A DNA stretch of 64,000 nucleotides from Candidatus Poseidoniaceae archaeon (GTDB lineage Archaea; Thermoplasmatota; Poseidoniia; Poseidoniales; Poseidoniaceae). Shown here in pieces: positions 46,281 through 55,310 of this stretch (position 1 is the stretch's first letter; each line of letters starts with the position of its first letter). The position numbers were made by a program, and so were the translations under genes. The stretch covers positions 88,599-152,598 of the forward strand of contig JASLKG010000005.1 of NCBI GenBank assembly GCA_030747695.1. The letters are read 5' to 3'. The notes under the pieces are model-generated. The model was not told the DNA's origin, searched no databases, and worked only from the letters and a program-made list of their open reading frames with translations.

Positions 46281-47534
46281 ATGTGGACACGTAAAGCAGC
46301 TTTCACCTTTACTGGAGGAATTGCACTTATCCTTATTGGCATGATGATTTCCAATCATCAGATGATGATACTGGGATTAGCATTTATCGCATTTATTGTA
46401 GTAAATTCTTGGGTAAGTGGCCATGGAGATGTAGAAGTGCAAAGAACATTATCTGCAGATAATCTATACAAAGGCGATGATTTGTATGTCGAATTACTTG
46501 TAACAAATCGTAGTAGACGCAGAACCCAACAATTAGAAGTTTATGATAACGTTCCACATGAAATGAAATTAAGAAGTGGATTAAACCAAATGCGTCTCAA
46601 TCTCAAACCAGGAGAAAGTGCAAGAATTCGTTATGTTTTGAGATGCCCACTAAGGGGCCATTATTCAATAGGCCCAGTTTCTTTACGTTACCGAAATACA
46701 TTCAATCTTGCAGTAGATGAAATGTATGTAGACCATCATTCTGACATTATCATTTTCCCACAGATACGTGATGTTGAAGAAGCATTCATTCGATCACGAA
46801 CAGCTAAAATGTACACTGGTGCAACAACGCTGAGGACACCAGGTCCTGGCACTGAATTTTACAGCCTAAGAGAATACGTGCCAGGCGATCCGTTCAAGAA
46901 TATTAATTGGAAAGCATTTGCACGTACTGGTGATTTAATGATAAATGAAAAGTGTCGTGATGCTGTCACAGATTTGTATATTATTCTCGATAGTAGAGAT
47001 ATTGCACGTATTGGTACTGTATTGAAAAATCCACTTGAAATGGGAACAGTTGCAGCTGCAAGCCTAGCAAGTTTCTTTATCAAAAGACGAGATTCAGTAT
47101 CGCTAACAATTTATGATGAGAAACTATCATTTTTACCTCCTGATACAGGGGATAAACAATATTTCAAGATCTTGAGTTCCCTTGCTGGAGTGGCTCCTAG
47201 AGGTACTATGCCTTTACAAGCTGTGACAAATAGTTTGGCCGCAAGGTTTAGTCGAGGCAGCCCAGTATTCATTATTTCATCCTGTGAAGGAGATGGAACT
47301 GTTCCATCAGCAGTTAGAGACCTTGTTGGAAGAGGTCATGAGGTTACTGTACTGTCACCCTCATCTATTGATTTCGAAAGATTAGTCAGTCGTATCCCAA
47401 GAATGTCCTATGAGGTATTGAAAATTGAAAGACAAAACAGATTAACTTCGTTGGCTGGATTTGGTAGTCAGGTTATCGATTGGATGCCGGATATGGATTT
47501 GTCACAGGCATTGTTGCAAGTCAGAGGTTACTAG
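46281..47534 (+). CDS. DUF58 family protein (vWA-like)
   Basis: The 417-residue protein has two N-terminal helices, then a beta domain, then the DUF58 core with GTEFYSLREYVPGDPFKNINWKAFART near residue 190, followed by a von Willebrand A-like fold (DLYIILDSRDIA). These proteins typically work with a MoxR AAA ATPase in assembling or maturing cell-envelope complexes. The ATG follows GGTGATAAAAA. It sits in a three-gene operon between the DUF4350 protein and a membrane protein. Confidence 0.9.
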   Translation: MWTRKAAFTFTGGIALILIGMMISNHQMMILGLAFIAFIVVNSWVSGHGDVEVQRTLSADNLYKGDDLYVELLVTNRSRRRTQQLEVYDNVPHEMKLRSGLNQMRLNLKPGESARIRYVLRCPLRGHYSIGPVSLRYRNTFNLAVDEMYVDHHSDIIIFPQIRDVEEAFIRSRTAKMYTGATTLRTPGPGTEFYSLREYVPGDPFKNINWKAFARTGDLMINEKCRDAVTDLYIILDSRDIARIGTVLKNPLEMGTVAAASLASFFIKRRDSVSLTIYDEKLSFLPPDTGDKQYFKILSSLAGVAPRGTMPLQAVTNSLAARFSRGSPVFIISSCEGDGTVPSAVRDLVGRGHEVTVLSPSSIDFERLVSRIPRMSYEVLKIERQNRLTSLAGFGSQVIDWMPDMDLSQALLQVRGY

Positions 47535-47542
47535 GTGATAAT

Positions 47543-48691
47543 ATGGCAGGAGAAGTATCCCCTCAAAGTGAAGGAAGCCGTTCCTTACATCTTCGACAAC
47601 TCCGCCGCCAATGGCAAATAGTTACTTTACAAGTAGTAGCAACACTTTCACTAGTGTGGATGTATATGGAAGTAGTTTCTACTTATGTTGTAGGAAGTAT
47701 AGATCACACACAATTGTTCGCGACAATAGAATCCGGATTAGGTATTGAGTTACCATTAGCAGATTGGCTCACAGGCTCTTCACAAGATGGGCTTGCTAGA
47801 TTTTATGTTCCAATTGGCCTGGGAATGGGCCTAGGTGGTGCTATGGCCTTCTTAGCATTCCAAACACCAAAGATGCAACAAAGAATAAAATTAGGATTTA
47901 TTATTTGCATGATTCTGTTACTTGCTGGAAAATTCGTAGTGACTTATCTTTGGCAATTACTTGGTGAAGGATGGAGCGCACCTACCGAAGATGTGTTACA
48001 AGCTCTTGAATGGCCATTATTATTCATGCTCTCACTAATAATATTGTCATTTTATCTGTTACCAATTATAACAGGGACTAAAGGAATCTGGGGCCTTTCA
48101 CGAAGAGGGGTGGCATGGGCTATTGGTTTCACATTACTATTTTTGGGAATTCACGCTATACTTACATTCCCTCTAATTAGAGCACAGTTGGGAGATTATG
48201 GTTCTCAATTGAATACCCTTGAAGTATTAGTTTCAGATCCAGATATCTTTGGCTTAGTTAATGCAGAACAATTTTCTTTGATATTAATTGCATGTCTGAT
48301 GATGATTTTCCAAGAATCAGCATTTGGAGTAATTAGGCAATTAGAATATGCTTATCGATTACCAGAATCATGTAAAAGAGATCCAGAATATGTTTCACAG
48401 ATGGACAATTTGTTAAACGGATTGATTAGACATACAGGGATATTTTTGTCATTAACTGTAGTTGTAACTACTATTGCTTTAGGCTTCCATTCGGTATTGT
48501 TAGAGTGGGTAAGTGGAATTACAGGTTCACAGTGGGCATCTCAAGTAGGAGAATCGATTGAACTAACATTGACATATGGGCTGGTAATATCCGCTCTACT
48601 ATTTTTGGGAGTTATGGCATTATTACGATTTGTAGTTCCCTGGCAAAGGTTCTGGGGCTTGATAGAATCAACAATTATTACTCGCGAGTAA
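47543..48691 (+). CDS. Polytopic membrane protein of the DUF58 operon
   Basis: The 382-residue protein has about seven to eight transmembrane helices and no recognised domain. It follows DUF58 by 8 bases, with AGGTGA before ATG 47543, and so is cotranscribed. Third genes in such operons commonly encode membrane partners, which makes a shared envelope complex likely. The protein ends in STIITRE; the convergent gene ends with the same last letters because of a shared palindrome. Confidence 0.8.
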   Translation: MAGEVSPQSEGSRSLHLRQLRRQWQIVTLQVVATLSLVWMYMEVVSTYVVGSIDHTQLFATIESGLGIELPLADWLTGSSQDGLARFYVPIGLGMGLGGAMAFLAFQTPKMQQRIKLGFIICMILLLAGKFVVTYLWQLLGEGWSAPTEDVLQALEWPLLFMLSLIILSFYLLPIITGTKGIWGLSRRGVAWAIGFTLLFLGIHAILTFPLIRAQLGDYGSQLNTLEVLVSDPDIFGLVNAEQFSLILIACLMMIFQESAFGVIRQLEYAYRLPESCKRDPEYVSQMDNLLNGLIRHTGIFLSLTVVVTTIALGFHSVLLEWVSGITGSQWASQVGESIELTLTYGLVISALLFLGVMALLRFVVPWQRFWGLIESTIITRE

Positions 48692-48692
48692 T
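48677..48692. repeat. 16-bp palindrome shared by convergent gene ends
   Basis: ATTACTCGCGAGTAAT is a perfect palindrome containing the stop codons of both convergent genes, so both proteins end in ITRE. It may be a bidirectional transcription end signal. Confidence 0.6.
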
Positions 48693-48881
48693 TATCGATT
48701 GCAGTAGCCTACCAAGGAATTCAGTAATCACTAAAACAAGAATTGGAATTCCGCAAATTCTAGTTATCCAAAGTAGAACGCCTTCAAGATAATTACTCAA
48801 TTCTATTCCTAGTACAATTCCAGCAGTTACTAGCAATAAAAATCCAAATTTCTCAATCCAAAGCGGATACAAATTTGACAT
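48678..48881 (-). CDS. Small membrane protein, 67 aa
   Basis: The protein has two hydrophobic helices (about 12-30 and 33-54) and no recognised family. It overlaps the convergent membrane-protein gene by 14 bases. It lies 9 bases after the stop of the giant Roadblock/coiled-coil protein on the same strand, so it may be the last gene of that operon. Small size makes it less certain. Confidence 0.6.
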   Translation of the reverse strand: MSNLYPLWIEKFGFLLLVTAGIVLGIELSNYLEGVLLWITRICGIPILVLVITEFLGRLLQSIITRE

Positions 48882-48890
48882 TTGAAAACC

Positions 48891-51800
48891 TCAGAGGTCT
48901 ATTCCATCAAGTTCTTCTTCCAATTCACCAAGGGCAATATCAGATCCACTTGATTCAGGAACTGGTTCACTTTGGCGTACCCACCTTGCATCTAATCTAG
49001 CAAGCTCCTCTTCTAGGGAAGCCCTTTCATCATCATGAGAAAGAACACTTTCTTCACTAACAGCATCATCCTCTTTGGCTGGAGTACTCATTTCTTCCCA
49101 CTCTTCTGCAACATCACTTGTTTCAGTAGATACAGCCACTTCTTCATCAATCAATTCTCCCTGTAATTCTTCGATAACTTCTTCTTCGATAGGCTCCCTT
49201 GCTGTAAGTGGGACATTGTTACGTTCAAAGGGCAAATAGCCATCTCGTTTGAAATCCCAAAGTGCACCCCTAACCTCGCCATTAACAAATCCACTCGCGT
49301 CTAGTTGTGTTAATAATTCTTCAAGTGCAATCGTAGTTGATTCAAGGCGTACAGCAGATCCAGCATCTCGCATATCTGCTTCGAGATGTATGTCATCAAG
49401 CGCCTTTTGAATCAATGAACGTGTCTCACGTGCAAGTACTGGCAAAGATTCAGGTCGGCGCGTATTTGCAATTAAAGCCTGAACTTGGTCTGTAGGCGCT
49501 CCAAGCTTTTCTAATTGTTCGAGGACATTTCGAATTCTACGTAGCATCGTTACAGAACGATCATAATCTTCGAGCAAATTTTCTAAATCCAAAATCAGAT
49601 TAGTTACAGTTTCACCTAATTGATGTTCTAATCGCTGCTGAACAGACCACCGGGACAATCCTCTAACGGCTCCAGCAGTTGCAGGAACTTGGCGCTCTAA
49701 TAGCGACATAACTTCATTTGAAAGTAAATTGCGTGGTGTTTTTGCAACATGGTCAACGACTCCTTGAATTACTTGAAGCGCTCTTTCTACTGCTCTATCA
49801 AGTAAAGAGACAGAATACCCAAGACTACGTGCATGCTCTAATCTATCTAGTACAGGGCCTAACCCCTCAAATTGCTGGGCATCTTCCAGTAATGCTTGTG
49901 CCAAAGGCTCTTCAGATAATCGTGCTCTAAGTAACTCGGCTTCCTTAATATCTGACAATGCTTCTTCATGTGCAATTGCTAGAGCCTCAGCCTGATCTAG
50001 TAGATTTGATAATTCAGCCTCAGCTTGACCCCGGCGAGCACCGAGATCCCCTAATTCTTTCAATGTCTGACGGCGTTCATCCATCAACTCTTTCATTTCC
50101 GCTTGTATCATTGCAGCACGATTTTCTTGTTCAGTCAGCCTTGAACGGTCATCTTCTGTTCTATCACGTGCGGATTTTGATTCAGCCTCAATTTGACGCA
50201 GAGATAATGTGGCATCATTGATCTTGCTCTCAACATCAGATAGTTCAGCTTGTGCTCTACGATGTCTATCTCTAGCAGCTTCGACCTGTTCTTCAATCAT
50301 ACGCTGACGCCTTTGGTCATCCTCAATTCTAGAGCGAATTGATGCTAGAGTTGTAGAATGTGAATCTATGTCACTAGAAAGAGCAGCTTCGGTAGATGCC
50401 ATTTCTTCGATTTGTTTTGATAACTCTGAACTAGCCTTGGAATCACCTAGAGCTTTTGCTAATTCACTTGCTCGTTCGGATAGTTGATGTTCAAGTTCGT
50501 TGATGCGTTTTGCTAATCTATCTGCTCGGGATTCTGCAGATTCTGCACTTGCTTGTGCGCTAGAGAGGTCAATTTGTAATTGATCTAGTTCTTTATTTGA
50601 TCCAGAAATTTTGGATTGTATGTCAGATGCTTGCCTATTTGCCTCAAGCGCGTTGACTTTTGCCGCTTCTTCCGCCTTTTTCGCAGAATCAAGGGCAACA
50701 CGTGTCGCAATTAACTCAGAATTAACTTCATCTAGAGCATGTTCAGCCTTTTCCAACTTTCTACGCAAGCCATCATCAATAGCAGCGGCACTCTTTTCAA
50801 TAGAATCTAGGCCTTTGCTAATTCCAACATTAGATATTTTAAATTCAGATTTTGTTCGGTCTTTCTTTAGATTGGCAAGGCCAACTTCAAACCCATACAT
50901 TTCATCCATTGTTTGAGATATAAGTGCTTTCTTTGCATCTGATCTTACTCTTGTTTCAGCCATTATTGAGCAAAATGAGGGAAGTGAAAAATCTTTCACA
51001 TTGCCCGAATCAGGACCAAGTATAGTGCCAACCGGTAATCTGTGCAATGCAAGAGTACGCTTTGATTCAGTCATGTCCCTAAGCGCAGAATCAAGGGCGT
51101 GCCCTTTTGGAGCTTGTATTGCTACAGGAATTCCTTTAACCAAAGCAATTCGAATTGCCTTTGAAGATTTTCCAGCGCTTAAATGGCCAGTAATCCCTTC
51201 TTCCAAAGCGGTTTGTAGCATAGAAAGGACAGCATCAGAACCCCCGCGCCCTTCTCTAACTATATGGCCATCAGAAAGCGTTTGACCCCCCGAACCCATG
51301 ATCTCAGTTTGCCCATCCATTGTTGCTGTAATTTGATTAATCAACATAGAGTGGTCAGTATCGGCTTCAGTCCATACTGCAAGTGCAATTTCACCAGCTT
51401 CAGCCAGTAATAGCGCACCATCTCCAGTATGCAATGTCCAATGCCCATTACCATCCAGGCCTAAATCAGAAGCCATCGCTTTGCGGCCAGTTAATGTCTC
51501 TCCAACTTGCGCAGCTAGGTCCTTTGCATCAGAAGGTAAATCACCAGAATCATCAATTAACATGCCTTGATCTACTGCAATTCCTCCACGAACATCATTT
51601 TTCTTAGTGAGTTCTTGTAGAACCGCAGACAAATCTCTTGATAGTAATCTTTCAATTGAATCTCCAGATCCAATGAGTCCCCGCATATCGGCTGCATGTT
51701 CAAAACATTCAGGCAATATTTCCGCAATAGAGCCAAGTGCAGATTGACTCCAAACTTTGCCTTTGAGCCTATGTTGTTCAGTTTCTAAGTTTTCTAAATG

Positions 51801-52016
51801 AGATCGTGCTTCAGACCCACAGAGTAATGCCTTTCCTTTTGCAGGTTCGGCCAACCATCCCACAATTCTACCAGCGCGAATTATACGATGGCCACTAGGA
51901 GTAGATCTTCGCCCCACATATGTCGAAATAGCACCGTTTTCAAACGGAATTATTGCTCCATCACTTATATCAAAATCGCCATCAAAGGGGGCCCCGTATG
52001 GTAAATCAAACATCAT
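48891..52016 (-). CDS. Giant Roadblock-like / coiled-coil protein, 1041 aa
   Basis: No signal peptide or membrane helix, so cytosolic. Residues about 128-235 resemble a Roadblock/LC7 fold (LQELTKKNDVRGGIAVDQGMLI then ALLLAEAGEIALAVWTEADT). A following segment (about 245-325: GHLSAGKSSKAIRIALVKGI) resembles DUF4388-like domains. A long coiled coil rich in Ala, Glu, Arg and Ser spans about 400-690, then a helical domain, then an acidic linker to the end. It begins 1 base after the stop of a stand-alone Roadblock gene. It looks like a structural or scaffolding protein; function unknown. Domain calls are by pattern only. Confidence 0.8.
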   Translation of the reverse strand: MMFDLPYGAPFDGDFDISDGAIIPFENGAISTYVGRRSTPSGHRIIRAGRIVGWLAEPAKGKALLCGSEARSHLENLETEQHRLKGKVWSQSALGSIAEILPECFEHAADMRGLIGSGDSIERLLSRDLSAVLQELTKKNDVRGGIAVDQGMLIDDSGDLPSDAKDLAAQVGETLTGRKAMASDLGLDGNGHWTLHTGDGALLLAEAGEIALAVWTEADTDHSMLINQITATMDGQTEIMGSGGQTLSDGHIVREGRGGSDAVLSMLQTALEEGITGHLSAGKSSKAIRIALVKGIPVAIQAPKGHALDSALRDMTESKRTLALHRLPVGTILGPDSGNVKDFSLPSFCSIMAETRVRSDAKKALISQTMDEMYGFEVGLANLKKDRTKSEFKISNVGISKGLDSIEKSAAAIDDGLRRKLEKAEHALDEVNSELIATRVALDSAKKAEEAAKVNALEANRQASDIQSKISGSNKELDQLQIDLSSAQASAESAESRADRLAKRINELEHQLSERASELAKALGDSKASSELSKQIEEMASTEAALSSDIDSHSTTLASIRSRIEDDQRRQRMIEEQVEAARDRHRRAQAELSDVESKINDATLSLRQIEAESKSARDRTEDDRSRLTEQENRAAMIQAEMKELMDERRQTLKELGDLGARRGQAEAELSNLLDQAEALAIAHEEALSDIKEAELLRARLSEEPLAQALLEDAQQFEGLGPVLDRLEHARSLGYSVSLLDRAVERALQVIQGVVDHVAKTPRNLLSNEVMSLLERQVPATAGAVRGLSRWSVQQRLEHQLGETVTNLILDLENLLEDYDRSVTMLRRIRNVLEQLEKLGAPTDQVQALIANTRRPESLPVLARETRSLIQKALDDIHLEADMRDAGSAVRLESTTIALEELLTQLDASGFVNGEVRGALWDFKRDGYLPFERNNVPLTAREPIEEEVIEELQGELIDEEVAVSTETSDVAEEWEEMSTPAKEDDAVSEESVLSHDDERASLEEELARLDARWVRQSEPVPESSGSDIALGELEEELDGIDL

Positions 52017-52017
52017 T

Positions 52018-52359
52018 TCACCTCATTGCAGCGAGCACCATGGTAAGATTGCAATCAACTGCGTGTCTCCACCTAGCAATTTGTCCATCCTTTTTGCCTG
52101 ACAAGATGATGCTTGCATCTTCACTAATTCTACAAAGATACATTGTACTCCCTCTTTCAGACCAAAATTCCAAACCCCTTCCAAAGTCAGTCTTTGCATC
52201 GAGATTTTCCATCGCTCGGACCAATTTTTGGGCATGGTCCAAATTAGGAAGATTTCTCTTCGCCCCTACCGCTGCAACCAACCCGTCACGTTTCGAAACA
52301 ATGTATGCCTGATCAACACCAGAAATGGCGGAGAAGTCGGCCAGAATTCGTTGCAGCAT
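52018..52359 (-). CDS. Roadblock/LC7 domain protein
   Basis: The 113-residue protein is a single Roadblock/LC7-like domain: LADFSAISGVDQAYIVSKRDGLVAAVG at the N-terminal helix and strands, then LEFWSERGSTMYLCRISEDA and a final helix. Such proteins in bacteria and archaea act as small-GTPase partners (MglB-like) or regulators. No GTPase gene is in the window. Its stop is followed after one base by the start of the giant partner gene, with AGGTGA spanning the junction, implying coupled translation. Confidence 0.8.
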   Translation of the reverse strand: MLQRILADFSAISGVDQAYIVSKRDGLVAAVGAKRNLPNLDHAQKLVRAMENLDAKTDFGRGLEFWSERGSTMYLCRISEDASIILSGKKDGQIARWRHAVDCNLTMVLAAMR

Positions 52360-52415
52360 GCGCGCTCAGATACCTTCAGGTCGAAATAGGCTTCAAGAAG
52401 TTTGGGATGTCTAAA

Positions 52416-52428
52416 CGCCCGTAGGGCG
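52416..52428. repeat. Short GC hairpin with GTA loop in the gap before the tRNA thiolase gene
   Basis: CGCCC-GTA-GGGCG, a 5-bp perfect stem, lies 139 bases before the tRNA thiolase start and 57 bases upstream of the divergent Roadblock gene. Member of the same hairpin family but further from a start codon. Confidence 0.6.
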
Positions 52429-52493
52429 ATTTATGCAGTGAATTAATTTCGCCAACTGATTTTTTTGAATGTGTAATTATGACAAAATGAAAA

Positions 52494-52521
52494 CCAATTG
52501 AAAATTCATTTTTTCAATTGG
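52494..52521. repeat. AT-rich inverted repeat before the tRNA thiolase gene
   Basis: CCAATTGAAAA-TTCATT-TTTTCAATTGG is a perfect 11-bp inverted repeat followed by ATTTTTTAACCG, a possible TATA box about 36 bases before the start. It parallels the repeat at 18634-18657. The rest of this 207-base gap shows no gene. Confidence 0.55.
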
Positions 52522-52566
52522 ATTTTTTAACCGTTCACATCAAACCATAAATCCCGTAGCAATTGT

Positions 52567-53526
52567 ATGGCCGGAAGATTTGAAGTTCCAGGATGTGACA
52601 AATGTCGCAATCCTGCAATTCATCATCAAATTTATTCAGGCCGTATGATGTGCGGTAACCATTTATCAGAAAGTGTAGAGAAGAAAGTATCTAAAGCTCT
52701 TAGAAAGCAATTGGTCATACCAAAGGGTAACAATTTCACGATATTGGTTGCGATATCCGGGGGAAAGGACTCAGCAGTATTGTTGGAAAGAATCGTTGGA
52801 ACATTAGGTATGCGGCCAGATGTAACAATTATTGGTGGCTGTGTCGATGAAGGCATTGAGGGATATCGCCCCCCTTCATTAGAATGCGCTAGAACATTAT
52901 GTGAGGATCTAGGTGTTCGTTTTGAAACTGTTTCTTATCCTGAATTAGGATTTAAAGAAATGGACGAAGTTGTTGTTAGGATGAGTGAATTATCAGAAGC
53001 AAAAGCCCCTTGTTCATTTTGTGGTGTTTTTCGAAGACAGGGAATAAATCATTTAGCACGTAGAGTAGAAGCTGATGTTATAGCCCTTGGACATAATCTA
53101 GATGATATGGCTCAAACAATAATGATGAATCTTCAGAATGGAGATTTAGAGAGAACATTGCGATTAGCTCCTCATACATATACTCCAATCGAAGGAATAC
53201 AACCACGTATTGTTCCATTAAGGTGGATTCCAGAACAAGAGATACATCTCTATGCTCTACATAAGAAGCTTCCAATTCACCACGAAGAATGTCCTCATGG
53301 AAGTGGGGCATTGCGCTTCCGACATCGTGAAACAATTGCTTGGATGGAATCTGACGTGCCGGGTACTAGACACGGTTTACTAAGAATGACTGATGACATA
53401 AAAGCCCTCAATGCTAAATCAACTGAAAACAGGCCTCCTCCGCCGAGTTCTTGTCCAGAATGTGGAGAGATTTGCAGCGGTGAAATATGTAAGGGCTGCG
53501 AAATGAAGAAATTACTTTTTGATTAA
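52567..53526 (+). CDS. TtuA/Ncs6-type tRNA thiolation enzyme (adenine-nucleotide alpha hydrolase)
   Basis: The 319-residue protein has an N-terminal zinc-binding segment (CDKCRNP... MMCGNHL), the PP-loop AISGGKDSAVLL near 63, the paired cysteines CSFCGVFRR near 143, ALGHNLDDMAQTIMMN, and a third cysteine in HHEECPHGSGALRFR, then a C-terminal zinc finger (CPECGEICSGEICKGC). This is the layout of TtuA/Ncs6, which thiolate uridine in tRNA using an iron-sulfur cluster. ATG 52567 is preceded by a palindrome. Its stop overlaps that of the convergent membrane gene by 4 bases. Confidence 0.9.
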   Translation: MAGRFEVPGCDKCRNPAIHHQIYSGRMMCGNHLSESVEKKVSKALRKQLVIPKGNNFTILVAISGGKDSAVLLERIVGTLGMRPDVTIIGGCVDEGIEGYRPPSLECARTLCEDLGVRFETVSYPELGFKEMDEVVVRMSELSEAKAPCSFCGVFRRQGINHLARRVEADVIALGHNLDDMAQTIMMNLQNGDLERTLRLAPHTYTPIEGIQPRIVPLRWIPEQEIHLYALHKKLPIHHEECPHGSGALRFRHRETIAWMESDVPGTRHGLLRMTDDIKALNAKSTENRPPPPSSCPECGEICSGEICKGCEMKKLLFD

Positions 53527-55310
53527 ACACGCCGTCTTAGTTTTTCCATAAACTCATCAGCAAGGCCAAGTGATTCTAGAGCATGATCAATATTTCCGCC
53601 TTTGATTGCTTCCTCAGCAATTGCCACGGCTTCTTCACATGATCGTCGTTCGTCATCTGTTGCTTTGATTCCACTAGCCTCACATTGATTTCGGAGAGTT
53701 TTCCATCCATCCTTAACATAGGTTAGTAATTCATTTGCCTCTTCTTCGGCTTTACCTTCAGAATCTAATTCCTTGGTAAGGCGTTCAAGTAATACAGCAG
53801 CATGACTCCATTGTTTTTCATCTGCAAATTTTTCAAGTTCAACTAATTTTGCATCCCATTCTTGAGAGTCATCTCTTGTATTCCATCGTGAGATCAAATG
53901 TACCTTTTGCCTCAAGGCTCTTCTTACATCTTCCATTGCCTCTCTTTCAGAGTTTATTTCACGAACAACACCATCAGCAAGGCCTTTGGCTTGTGCATGA
54001 TCACCAGATTCCAATGCTTTTTCAGCGTGAACCAATCTTTCTTTTAGCGGCGATTTATGAATGCCATTTGCAGCTTTCAACTGCCTTTTTGCATCTTTCA
54101 AAGAATTTGCAGCGTTATCTAAAGCATCATCAGAAGCATTCAATTGATTAGGTATTACAATAGCTAATTCCCATGCTTTTTTTGGTTGTTCAGAATTCAA
54201 TTTTTTCTTAGCTTCAACTAATAATTCTTCAAGATGTACAGGGGGGTGATCAGATTTCGCTAACTTTGCAGAACCTTCACGTATTGCATTTTCAGCTTTT
54301 TCCCACCATTCAATAATCTCATTAGCACGTTTCTTTGCTTGCCTGAAAAGGGTTTCACCTTCTCTAAGACTACCTAATTCAACTTCTCGAATTCCCATAT
54401 TCCATGCTTTTCTTGGTCTTTTTACTATAGGTGCAATATTTTCTGCAGTTTCTACTGAATCTAAAGCATCATCACGGATAATTTCAACATCGCCTGCTAG
54501 TGATAATGATCTTTCAATATCTTCTTCGGCTTCATTAAGTAACTTCATTCCCCATGGTGGGTCGCGATGCCCTTCTTCTCTTGCAGTCATAATGAGACTT
54601 GCTGCTTGATCTACAGAAGAACCCTGGCTTTTCAATTCTAATATGCGATTTTCTAATGCATTCAATCTTCGATCAAATAATTTCCTTTCTGCTCTATGAT
54701 TATCAGAGCTAAACCAATCTGTAATAACTAGAAGAACACCAATTCCACAGAAGGATAATTGCAATATTCCGGAGAATTGAGTTAAATCATTACCAATAGT
54801 AATTGGAATTGCAATTGCAACTGATAATAGGCCCATTACAGACCTGAAACGCATTACTTCAATACCTCCAATTAGCATTTTTCTGCTAGAAACAAAAAGA
54901 GAACCAGAAACGCAAATCATCAATAATGCCCCAATAAATTCCAAAGTATCTCCAAAAAGATGTGGAATACCCATAACTAGAATTGGCAAATATGCAATTG
55001 TTGTAACTGCTGCAACTCTAGTCTTAGCACGTCCATCCATGAGTCCAAGGTCTTGAACAAAGATCCCCCAAGTTAGTATGATCAAAGAATAACCTATTCC
55101 TTGAATTAACGAACCACCATCCATTGCAGACATCAATGTGGGCCATGCAAGCCAAGCCGCTGCACATAGCATTATTAGGGCACTAATCATTGCTAATCGT
55201 TCTATTCGATCGAGTATAGCCCGCGTTTCCGCTTCGACGGCTTCTTCAAGTGTATTCATGCCGTCCATAGAACTCACTCGACCTTCTCCGTTATCAGAAT
55301 CTCGCTTCAT
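53523..55310 (-). CDS. Membrane protein with long cytoplasmic helical-repeat domain, 595 aa
   Basis: Residues 1-40 are hydrophilic and helical. Six or so transmembrane helices (about 40-210) follow, then a long alpha-helical cytoplasmic part (about 220-595) made of charged helical pairs with TPR-like spacing (KAWELAIVIPNQLN, KALESGDHAQAKGLADG). No catalytic motif is seen. The gene overlaps the upstream surface-protein gene by 17 bases, so the two are translated together and may form a complex across the membrane. Function not recognised. Confidence 0.8.
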   Translation of the reverse strand: MKRDSDNGEGRVSSMDGMNTLEEAVEAETRAILDRIERLAMISALIMLCAAAWLAWPTLMSAMDGGSLIQGIGYSLIILTWGIFVQDLGLMDGRAKTRVAAVTTIAYLPILVMGIPHLFGDTLEFIGALLMICVSGSLFVSSRKMLIGGIEVMRFRSVMGLLSVAIAIPITIGNDLTQFSGILQLSFCGIGVLLVITDWFSSDNHRAERKLFDRRLNALENRILELKSQGSSVDQAASLIMTAREEGHRDPPWGMKLLNEAEEDIERSLSLAGDVEIIRDDALDSVETAENIAPIVKRPRKAWNMGIREVELGSLREGETLFRQAKKRANEIIEWWEKAENAIREGSAKLAKSDHPPVHLEELLVEAKKKLNSEQPKKAWELAIVIPNQLNASDDALDNAANSLKDAKRQLKAANGIHKSPLKERLVHAEKALESGDHAQAKGLADGVVREINSEREAMEDVRRALRQKVHLISRWNTRDDSQEWDAKLVELEKFADEKQWSHAAVLLERLTKELDSEGKAEEEANELLTYVKDGWKTLRNQCEASGIKATDDERRSCEEAVAIAEEAIKGGNIDHALESLGLADEFMEKLRRRV

